Below are positions 48,858-55,504 of a DNA stretch of 64,000 nt, piece by piece. The stretch lies in the NCBI RefSeq assembly GCF_001642725.1, contig NZ_LSUQ01000006.1, positions 37,976 to 101,975 of the forward strand, given 5' to 3'. The stretch is from Ferroacidibacillus organovorans. GTDB taxonomy: Bacteria > Bacillota > Bacilli > Alicyclobacillales > SLC66. The stretch's first letter is position 1. Each line of letters starts with the position of its first letter. Both the position numbers and the translations under genes were made by a program. Below the pieces are notes generated by a model, which was given only the letters and a program-made list of their open reading frames with translations, was not told the origin of the DNA and made no database searches.

Positions 48858-49430
48858 TTGGCGCAGGGAGTAAGTGTAAATTTGCAGACCATTTTACAGG
48901 CTGCGACAGAGATTGTCGATTCACAAGGGCTTAAATCCCTCAGTCTCACCTCGGTTGCTCACATGCTCAGTATTCGTCCTCCTTCCTTATACAATCATAT
49001 CCATGGCCTGTCCGGGCTGCGAACAGAGATTGCTATCCATGGATGCGATCTCCTGAACTCTGTGATCATGCGGGCGGCGCTTGGAAAATCCGGAGATCGT
49101 GCCGTGTACGCCATGGCGGAAGCCTTTTTAAACTTTGCCCGGATTCATCCAGGATTATATGATGCGGTCCAGGAGATTCATGAATATCAAGATCCGAGGT
49201 TGCAGCAAGCTGCAGAGAGGATCGTTGATACGGTCGTTCAGGTGATGAGGCACTACGGACTTGACGAAGAGAACTCCATTCACACTGTACGTGGTTTTCG
49301 TAGTTTGGTGCACGGGTTTGCCTCGCTGGAGCGTAGTGGGGGATTCAGAATGCCCGTTGATGTGGATCACAGTTTCCGTTTTCTTTTAGACGCATTTTTG
49401 ACTGGACTTCATGCCATATACAGCGTTTGA
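48858..49430 (+). CDS. TetR-family transcriptional regulator
   Basis: This 190-residue regulator has an N-terminal helix-turn-helix (ILQAATEIVDSQGLKSLSLTSVAHMLSIRPPSLYNHI) and a helical ligand domain containing RGFRSLVHGFASLERSGGF, typical of the TetR subgroup with a WHG-type C-terminal domain. It starts at TTG 48858 and is probably co-transcribed with the MBL hydrolase, whose promoter has a matching palindrome. Confidence 0.9.
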   Translation: MAQGVSVNLQTILQAATEIVDSQGLKSLSLTSVAHMLSIRPPSLYNHIHGLSGLRTEIAIHGCDLLNSVIMRAALGKSGDRAVYAMAEAFLNFARIHPGLYDAVQEIHEYQDPRLQQAAERIVDTVVQVMRHYGLDEENSIHTVRGFRSLVHGFASLERSGGFRMPVDVDHSFRFLLDAFLTGLHAIYSV

Positions 49431-49460
49431 CAAATGGATAGGGAGCCTTTTACATACTGT

Positions 49461-49505
49461 AAAATACACATGGACGACCGCTGCTTCTATCGCCATGTGT
49501 ATTTT
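49461..49505. terminator. bidirectional terminator
   Basis: Perfect 13-bp stem AAAATACACATGG / CCATGTGTATTTT with a 19-nt loop between two convergent genes; terminal A and T runs allow both directions. Confidence 0.88.
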
Positions 49506-49529
49506 CAGATTGCGTAAATATAGAAAGAA

Positions 49530-50159
49530 TCACATACCGCTCATGGTGGCCATGCCCGAATTCGTGTAAACGTCCGTCTTTGCCACGTTTGATACAAGTG
49601 TCATACCGTGAAATGCTGTCCCGATATTCATGTTGGTAGGATTCGCGGCGACAGAACTCGGCGCCGTTCCTGATACGACATAGGCGCGAATGCAAGGCAT
49701 CGCCAAATTTGAAAACAGCGGTTTGACAACATACCAATCTGCGTTGATCACTTCACTGCCGGCAAGGTTCCACCGCACACCAATGATTTGAAAAAGGCCC
49801 GCGAGGTTCTTCGAAGCGCCACCCACCTTGGCAACCGTCCCCGTATCCGTTACGACAAGCCCCGGAAAGAAGTGACTCGCGCCCGCCTTGAAGTAAGGGC
49901 TGGTCGGTGGAACAAATGCGGAAGTCGCCGGGATTTTCTTGGCGTACGCCGCGGGAATGGTAATCTGGATTTCGACCGTGTAGCCACTCCCCGGTATTTT
50001 ATCTCCCTGTTGAGGAGAAACCACTTTCACCTGAGCCATTTGCATCCCTTTTGGCGCGGCCATCGCGCGATGGTGTGTCGCGGCCAACGCGGGAAGCGCC
50101 GCCGCCATGGAACTCACCACAAACGTCGCTGCCAGTCCAAGCTTTGCGATGTTCTTCAT
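49530..50159 (-). CDS. secreted protein of unknown function
   Basis: This 209-residue protein has a Sec signal peptide (hydrophobic segment about 8-26, cleavage near ALAATHH). The mature part is cysteine-poor (one Cys), Ala/Val/Thr-rich and probably mainly beta, with VKVVSPQQGDKIPGSGYTVEI near its start and a Met/Asn-rich end. I do not recognise a family. AAGGAGG precedes ATG 50159. It lies downstream of a SigK/RskA-type pair on the same strand, which may control it. Confidence 0.75.
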   Translation of the reverse strand: MKNIAKLGLAATFVVSSMAAALPALAATHHRAMAAPKGMQMAQVKVVSPQQGDKIPGSGYTVEIQITIPAAYAKKIPATSAFVPPTSPYFKAGASHFFPGLVVTDTGTVAKVGGASKNLAGLFQIIGVRWNLAGSEVINADWYVVKPLFSNLAMPCIRAYVVSGTAPSSVAANPTNMNIGTAFHGMTLVSNVAKTDVYTNSGMATMSGM

Positions 50160-50206
50160 CTGTTCAACCTCCTTAGGATCACCCTCTTTCTAAAGAAACG
50201 CGGGCT

Positions 50207-50263
50207 TTGTACAAACGGTTTTCTCAGCAACACACAGAATGAGATGTGTCACAAATTGTACAA
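50207..50263. promoter_or_regulatory. two TTGTACAA palindromes upstream of the secreted protein gene
   Basis: TTTGTACAAA is centred at 50210/50211 and TTGTACAA recurs at 50256-50263, centres 49 bp apart, in the leader of the minus-strand secreted protein gene. A dimeric regulator is possible; the factor is unknown. Confidence 0.4.
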
Positions 50264-50285
50264 ATCAAAGTCGATTCTGAATGCC

Positions 50286-51116
50286 TCAGGTGACACGGGT
50301 TGACGCGTGCAGAATCATCGGTCCCTGCGGCTTTGGGTCATTCATGTGTGGTTCATGCGAGATATTCACTGCGGAAAATGTCATGTTCTCAGGCACACGG
50401 GCTGTTAATACACCTATGCCATTTGGCTTGACCTGAAGCAGGCCAGCCTTTCGGTGTGTGTGTCCTTGGACAAGCCAAACCGTGTAACACGTGCCAGGTT
50501 GAAGTGGATCAAGTCCGTGCACCCAAACGACCAACTCGCGGGTTCCCTTGTTGTGAATCAGCATCACGACGCCAGTTGTGTGTATATGAGCATTTGCAGG
50601 CGCAAAGCTGGCGTAGGTCAGCGGCGTATTTGACACCGCGAGAGATTGCGGTGGGATGTTGCGGTGCGATGTAGAAACACCAAACCAATAGCCGACGAAA
50701 AGGAAGGCGATTGCAGCAAGCGCCATTCCGCTTTGCATGAAAGGCGCTCTCTTATCGGCAGAGTGAGAGGAAAAACTTGTCCAGGCGAACCGCTTTACAT
50801 TTGTGTTGCGCGTTTTAGGTTCAACATCTGCCGCAGGCATTTGAGCGAACGATGGTTCTTCCCATGGGCTGTAAGGCGCGCGCGCCGCGAACGCTTGAGC
50901 TAGCGTCCGCATCTTTTGTTCGCTGGACACGTCAGGTGATGCGTCGATCCTATTTCCAGATAATAGGGCATGGGTCGGCATGAGGTGGTGAAGCTCTCGG
51001 TTGCATGATTCACAGCTTCTCAGATGCTGTTCAAACGGAAGGCGCTCTTTTTCAGGGAGTTCTCCGAGAAGATAAGCGATGCGCTGATCACACAATGGGA
51101 GTTGCGGCATGTTCAT
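50286..51116 (-). CDS. RskA-type membrane anti-sigma factor
   Basis: This 276-residue protein has an N-terminal zinc-finger-like anti-sigma domain with H31-x3-C35-x2-C38, a long linker, one membrane segment (about 129-148) and an extracytoplasmic RskA domain (WVHGLDPLQPGTCYTVWLV ... LTARVPENM). It would hold the sigma factor encoded just upstream at the membrane. ATG 51116 overlaps the sigma stop by 4 bp (ATGA) and has GGAAGGGG 7 bp before; ATG 51137 is less likely. Confidence 0.87.
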   Translation of the reverse strand: MNMPQLPLCDQRIAYLLGELPEKERLPFEQHLRSCESCNRELHHLMPTHALLSGNRIDASPDVSSEQKMRTLAQAFAARAPYSPWEEPSFAQMPAADVEPKTRNTNVKRFAWTSFSSHSADKRAPFMQSGMALAAIAFLFVGYWFGVSTSHRNIPPQSLAVSNTPLTYASFAPANAHIHTTGVVMLIHNKGTRELVVWVHGLDPLQPGTCYTVWLVQGHTHRKAGLLQVKPNGIGVLTARVPENMTFSAVNISHEPHMNDPKPQGPMILHASTRVT

Positions 51117-51676
51117 CCCTGCACCCCTTCCTTCCATTCGTCCATTCGTGCGCGCAGTGCCAAAAGCGCGCGGTGTAACCGCGTTTTCACTGTCCCGATC
51201 GGCAGTGACAGGATGCGTGCGACTTCCGTCAGTGTAAACCCTTCGAAATAGGTTAAACGCACAACCTCGTAATCTTCTTGGCGCAGGTGCGCTAGCGCGT
51301 GTGCGAGATCACTGCGCAAATCATAGGCGTCCACTTCCGAAGTGTGGGCTTTCAATGCATCGCGCGACAAGCGGTCGCTGTAGATCGTTTCGGAAGCAGG
51401 GAAGTCATTCACGCGCATTCTTCGACGCAATGCATCGATCGTCACGTTTCTGGCAACCGTTGTGATCCAGTGGTAAAAGAGTCCGCGCGTTGGATCGTAC
51501 GATGTTGTCATCCAAATCTTCGTGAAGACTTCCTGGACAATCTCTTCGGCAAGCGCAGACTCCCGGGTCATCCGCAGTGCAATGCCGCGCACTCTCGGCG
51601 CGTACCGATCGTACAAGACGCTGAGCGCGTCCGGATCGCCCGTTTTGATGCGTTGCCACAGCTCTTCATCGGGCAT
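51113..51676 (-). CDS. ECF RNA polymerase sigma factor, SigK-like
   Basis: This 187-residue sigma factor has region 2 (YAPRVRGIALRMTRESALAEEIVQEVFTKIW, YHWITTVARNVTIDALRRR) and region 4 (QEDYEVVRLTYFEGFTLTEVARILSLPIGTVKTRLHRA). Pairing with an RskA-type anti-sigma factor places it among SigK-like ECF factors. GAGGAG lies before ATG 51676. Its regulon is unknown; the secreted protein gene nearby is a candidate target. Confidence 0.9.
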   Translation of the reverse strand: MPDEELWQRIKTGDPDALSVLYDRYAPRVRGIALRMTRESALAEEIVQEVFTKIWMTTSYDPTRGLFYHWITTVARNVTIDALRRRMRVNDFPASETIYSDRLSRDALKAHTSEVDAYDLRSDLAHALAHLRQEDYEVVRLTYFEGFTLTEVARILSLPIGTVKTRLHRALLALRARMDEWKEGVQG

Positions 51677-51762
51677 AAACCCAGCTCCTCTTTAATGAGC
51701 TCCTGAGAATGGATAGGATTTCAGGGTTATCGCGTTGGATTGTCTATCGTTGTTTGAATTCA

Positions 51763-51788
51763 TAGGATACAATTGCCATAGTATCCTA
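51763..51788. promoter_or_regulatory. inverted repeat between the sigma and DinB-like genes
   Basis: TAGGATAC (51763-51770) and GTATCCTA (51781-51788) form a perfect 8-bp inverted repeat with a 10-nt spacer between divergent genes. A TACAAT at 51768-51773 could be a -10. Confidence 0.45.
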
Positions 51789-51838
51789 CTGGTGATCGAA
51801 AGCAAGTCACGAATCGAAAATGTATGAGGAGGATTGTG

Positions 51839-52351
51839 ATGCGCATCCGTCCGCTGTCTGATGAATATCCAGAGTACTATGGAAGGTATATCCACTTGGT
51901 TCCTGATGGAGAGATTGAAGAGACGCTTCGCACGCAACAGACGGAGATGATGCACCTGATAAGACAGGTGGTCGAGGAGACGGCTGAGCACTCCTACGCG
52001 GCAGGAAAGTGGACCCTGAAAGAGGTGATCGGGCATCTCGCCGACACGGAGCGGGTGATGTCCTACAGGATGCTCGCCATAGGGCGCGGAGAACGTGCGC
52101 CGCTTCCCGTGTTCGATCAGGATGCGTATGTCGCGGCGGCAACGTTCAACGCATTCCCACTCGCTCGGCTGCTTGATGATTTTGAGGCGGTTCGCGTCGC
52201 GACGATCAGCCTCGCAACCACACTGGATGAGGCGGCGTGGATCAGGCGCGGCACGGTGGGAGAAAACGTTGTGTCGGCGCGCGCGCTTGCGTATATCATC
52301 GCGGGCCATGAGCGCCATCACTTTACTGTGTTGCGGGACAAATACTTGTGA
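51839..52351 (+). CDS. DinB/YfiT-superfamily protein
   Basis: This 170-residue four-helix protein has the DinB-like metal-binding pattern: a histidine in KEVIGHLADTERVMSYRML and the pair GHERHHFTVLRDKYL near the C-terminus. The fold is shared with thiol-dependent S-transferases such as bacillithiol transferases; the substrate here is unknown. GAGGAGG at 51826-51832 selects ATG 51839 rather than ATG 51824. Confidence 0.85.
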   Translation: MRIRPLSDEYPEYYGRYIHLVPDGEIEETLRTQQTEMMHLIRQVVEETAEHSYAAGKWTLKEVIGHLADTERVMSYRMLAIGRGERAPLPVFDQDAYVAAATFNAFPLARLLDDFEAVRVATISLATTLDEAAWIRRGTVGENVVSARALAYIIAGHERHHFTVLRDKYL

Positions 52352-52391
52352 GTTTGTGACCGGATTTTCGCTAAAATTAGGAGGTGCACGA

Positions 52392-52877
52392 ATGCAAGTG
52401 ATTCCAGCGGCAGTGGGGCAGTCGGACGGACTTCTCGTGTTTTGGGATGACCAACCAGAACTCGGTCTGCTCTTTCCGCGGTCTGCAGAAGTGGTCGCAG
52501 ACGTGCGCTTTGGTGCGGGACGGTTAGATTCCAACGATTGTTTGATTCTCTACTTGTTCATCGGGGAGCAAACGGTGGAATTGTATCTGCCGGAAATGCT
52601 CCCGACGCGCTTTGACCAGACGGCAGCCGTTTGGGTCCTGCTTTGCGCGTGGGATCCTCAGGCGTTAAAAATCCGCTACGGTGAAACGCCGGGTGACCGC
52701 TCGAAAGAGTCGATGCTGCTCTTACCTAAGCTTGAGGGAGAGCGGTTGCTTGATCGCTTGCGCCAGTTTGTCGCGCAGTCAAAAGGCCAGGCGGAGTCTG
52801 ACGTGTCAGGTGACGCCGCGCCAGAGTGGATCGACCGTTTGCAGGAATTGCTAAGTGAAATTGAACATCGTCGTTAG
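52392..52877 (+). CDS. conserved-looking protein of unknown function
   Basis: The 161-residue product begins MQVIPAAVGQSDGLLVFWDD. I do not recognise it. The N-terminal 110 residues look like a beta-rich domain with several Trp and Leu strands; the C-terminus is helical and charged (WIDRLQELLSEIEHRR). There is no signal or membrane segment. TTAGGAGGTG precedes ATG 52392; the frame is open further upstream but overlaps the DinB-like gene. It is 20 bp before lysR and probably in its transcript. Confidence 0.7.
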   Translation: MQVIPAAVGQSDGLLVFWDDQPELGLLFPRSAEVVADVRFGAGRLDSNDCLILYLFIGEQTVELYLPEMLPTRFDQTAAVWVLLCAWDPQALKIRYGETPGDRSKESMLLLPKLEGERLLDRLRQFVAQSKGQAESDVSGDAAPEWIDRLQELLSEIEHRR

Positions 52878-52897
52878 ACGCGCGGGGGATGATCGGG

Positions 52898-53788
52898 ATG
52901 CATTTGGAGAGTCACGAAGTATTCTGTGCGGTCGTCGAGTATGGAAGCGTAACCAAAGCGGCGATTGCGCTGCATATGACGCAATCGACCGCCAGTCGCC
53001 ATCTCCAGGCACTCGAAGATGAGTATGGCGGGCTGCTATGTGAACGGAGCGCGCTGGGTCTTACGCTGACGCCATTGGGGCGTGCGCTCTATCCTTATTC
53101 GTGTGACCTCGTAAACTGTCACGCCCGCTCCAAGGAGGAACTCTTGCGGTTGCGCCAGGAAGGTGGAGATATCGCGGTGGGCGCAACGCAGTCGATTGGC
53201 GAATATCTCTTGCCAAGGATTCTTGGCAGGGTGCGAAAGCAGCATCCGCACGCGAACATCCGCATGCGCATCTCAAACACCGCAGGGATTCTCGAGGATC
53301 TTCAACGCCATCGCATCGACATCGCACTCGTGGAAGGTGTGGTTCATCAGCCGGGGGATCTCCAAGTGACCCGCTGGCGAACCGATGAGTTGGTGCTGGT
53401 CTGTGGACACGATCATCCGTTTGCCACGCTTGACGCGATTGTCCTGCAAGATCTTATCGGTCAGCCGCTTTTGATGCGGGAAGAGGGGTCGGGTACGCGT
53501 GAAGTAACAGAGGTTGCTCTGGAAAACGTGGGACTCTTGTCCTCGCTTTCAGTCGCGATGGAACTCGGGAGCATTCAGGCGATCAAGTCGGCCATTGAAG
53601 CCGGATTGGGGATTGCCTTTCTTTCCAAATTAACGATTGAAGAAGAGTGTGCGAGTCGGCGGCTAAGGGTTCTTCCCATTCGCGACTTTCGTGTCACTCG
53701 GCATCTTTCAATTGTGGAGCGGCCTGAGCGGTACGCCAAGTGGATCGTCAAATCCTTTCTTCATTTCCTCCAGAGTGCGACAGCCTGA
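52898..53788 (+). CDS. LysR-family transcriptional regulator
   Basis: This 296-residue regulator has the winged helix-turn-helix FCAVVEYGSVTKAAIALHMTQSTASRHLQALE and a periplasmic-binding-like effector domain from about residue 88 (GDIAVGATQSIGEYLLPRIL, EEGSGTREVTE, GLGIAFLSKL). It resembles the CysL-like branch. ATG 52898 has GGGGG 9 bp upstream; ATG 52889 directly abuts it. The downstream redox operon, in the same direction, has a LysR-type box in its promoter region. Confidence 0.92.
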   Translation: MHLESHEVFCAVVEYGSVTKAAIALHMTQSTASRHLQALEDEYGGLLCERSALGLTLTPLGRALYPYSCDLVNCHARSKEELLRLRQEGGDIAVGATQSIGEYLLPRILGRVRKQHPHANIRMRISNTAGILEDLQRHRIDIALVEGVVHQPGDLQVTRWRTDELVLVCGHDHPFATLDAIVLQDLIGQPLLMREEGSGTREVTEVALENVGLLSSLSVAMELGSIQAIKSAIEAGLGIAFLSKLTIEEECASRRLRVLPIRDFRVTRHLSIVERPERYAKWIVKSFLHFLQSATA

Positions 53789-53796
53789 ATACCCTC

Positions 53797-53811
53797 ATGC
53801 AATCTTTGCAT
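53797..53811. promoter_or_regulatory. LysR-type box upstream of the Mo-oxidoreductase operon
   Basis: ATGCAA-TCT-TTGCAT is a perfect 15-bp dyad containing the T-N11-A pattern typical of LysR sites (T53798, A53810). It lies 9 bp after lysR and 69 bp before the next start. Confidence 0.6.
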
Positions 53812-53837
53812 TACCCCGACGTCTCCCTTCGATGATA

Positions 53838-53857
53838 CGCTGAACAAAGATTCAGCG
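53838..53857. promoter_or_regulatory. second inverted repeat in the same promoter region
   Basis: CGCTGAA-CAAAGA-TTCAGCG is a perfect 7-6-7 repeat 23 bp before the GTG start. It may be a second regulator site or an RNA hairpin in the leader. Confidence 0.45.
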
Positions 53858-53880
53858 CATGATTGAAAGGGGGCGCGCAC

Positions 53881-55437
53881 GTGTTGGATGAGCGTGAAGT
53901 GACCCTGCCGAAGGAGCTTCCGATTCGGTGGGGGAAAGTGATCAATCAAGATACGTGCATTGGGTGTCACGCGTGTTCTGTGGCGTGCAAGATGGAGCAT
54001 GATGTACCGCTTAGTGTCAATCGCACCTATGTCAAACAAGTGGAAGTCGGCGTTTACCCGGAGGTCAGCCGACAGTTTCAAATCACCCGCTGCAATCAAT
54101 GCGAGGACGCACCGTGTGTCCCCATCTGTCCCGTGACGGCGATGTTTAAGCGTTCGGATGGCATCGTCGATTTTGATCGCGACGTCTGCATCGGTTGCAA
54201 AGCGTGCATGGCGGCGTGTCCCTATGACGCGATTTATATAAACCCAGAAGTGCACAGCGCAGAAAAGTGCAATTTTTGCGCGCACCGGATTGATCAAGGC
54301 ATGGAGCCCGCCTGTGTCGTCGTTTGTCCCGTGGAGTCGATTGTCGTCGGAAACTTGAACGATCCTGAAAGCGAAGTGGTGCAACTGATCGCGCGCGGCA
54401 AGGCGGACGTTCGCAAGCCGGAGAAAGGCACTCAACCCAAGGTGTTTTATGTCGGAGCCAGTGACTATACGCTCAACCCCTCGAAATCATCCTACGAAGG
54501 ATCGCACCTCTATTCGCAAGAAAAAGAAGGATACCCGGTGCACGCGCGAAAATCGCAGAAGGCAAAGCATAGTGTCGCCGCGGCCCGCCTCGCTTACGAC
54601 GTTCCTCACAGCGCGCCGTGGCACTGGGAAGTTTCGCTCTATACGTGGACCAAATCGATCGCGGCAGGCGTCTTTCTCATGTTCGCCATCCTCACCTTTG
54701 CCGGTCAATCTTTACGTTCATCCTGGGGACTCGCGTCTTCGTTGACCGGTCTCGTATTCTTAGGGATCACCGGTGTACTTTTGATCGCGGACCTTGAGCA
54801 TCCCATGCGATTCATCCGCATTTTTACGCGCCCGCAGTGGAAGTCCTGGCTGGTGCGCGGTTCGTTTATCATCGCCTTGTACGGGCTTGTCCTGCTGGCA
54901 CAGCTGGTTGCCAGTTTGCTTGGTCACACGGGGCTGAACCTCGCGCTCTCGATTCCAGGCGCCTTGCTTGGCGCACTGACTGCGATGTACACCGCCTTTT
55001 TGTTTGCGCAGGCAAAGGGGCGCGACCTGTGGCAGAATCCCGCGTTGCCGCTTCATCTTCTCTCTCAGGCCATTCTCGCAGGCGCCGCATGCTTCTCGAT
55101 CGGCGGTCTATGGCTCCCGCTGTCCCATGCGGCGCTGCAGATTGTTCATCTCACGCTGCTCGTTGCGATCGCGTTTCACACGGTTCTGATCTTGAGTGAG
55201 ATGGTGATCCCGCACACCATCGCGAGCGCGAAAGACGCAGCGCATCAGATGATCTACGGTGCGTACAGAGGATTCTTCTGGACGGGATTGATCGGTGGCG
55301 CACTGCTTCCGCTCGTGCTGAGTCTTTTCGTGAGTTCGTGGGTCGCACTCGTCGCGGCGTCTGCACTGGCGCTCCTTGGACTGCTCGCCTACGAACACGC
55401 CTACGTGCAGGCGGGTCAGTCCATTCCGCTGAGCTGA
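53881..55437 (+). CDS. fused four-cluster ferredoxin / NrfD-type membrane subunit
   Basis: This 518-residue protein joins two subunits that are usually separate. Residues 1-200 are a PsrB/DmsB-like ferredoxin with sixteen cysteines in four groups: C26-C29-C32-C36, C71-C74-C79-C83, C103-C106-C109-C113 and C130-C133-C145-C149. After a basic linker, about 245-510 form eight membrane segments of the NrfD/PsrC type, a quinone-reactive anchor. It should pass electrons between quinone and the Mo subunit encoded next. GTG 53881 lies 7 bp after AAAGGGGG. Confidence 0.92.
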   Translation: MLDEREVTLPKELPIRWGKVINQDTCIGCHACSVACKMEHDVPLSVNRTYVKQVEVGVYPEVSRQFQITRCNQCEDAPCVPICPVTAMFKRSDGIVDFDRDVCIGCKACMAACPYDAIYINPEVHSAEKCNFCAHRIDQGMEPACVVVCPVESIVVGNLNDPESEVVQLIARGKADVRKPEKGTQPKVFYVGASDYTLNPSKSSYEGSHLYSQEKEGYPVHARKSQKAKHSVAAARLAYDVPHSAPWHWEVSLYTWTKSIAAGVFLMFAILTFAGQSLRSSWGLASSLTGLVFLGITGVLLIADLEHPMRFIRIFTRPQWKSWLVRGSFIIALYGLVLLAQLVASLLGHTGLNLALSIPGALLGALTAMYTAFLFAQAKGRDLWQNPALPLHLLSQAILAGAACFSIGGLWLPLSHAALQIVHLTLLVAIAFHTVLILSEMVIPHTIASAKDAAHQMIYGAYRGFFWTGLIGGALLPLVLSLFVSSWVALVAASALALLGLLAYEHAYVQAGQSIPLS

Positions 55438-55504
55438 CGCGCAATGAGGAGCGCCGGATGAGCCAGACATTTTGTTCATCCGGATTTTGATGGAGGGGAT
55501 CGAA

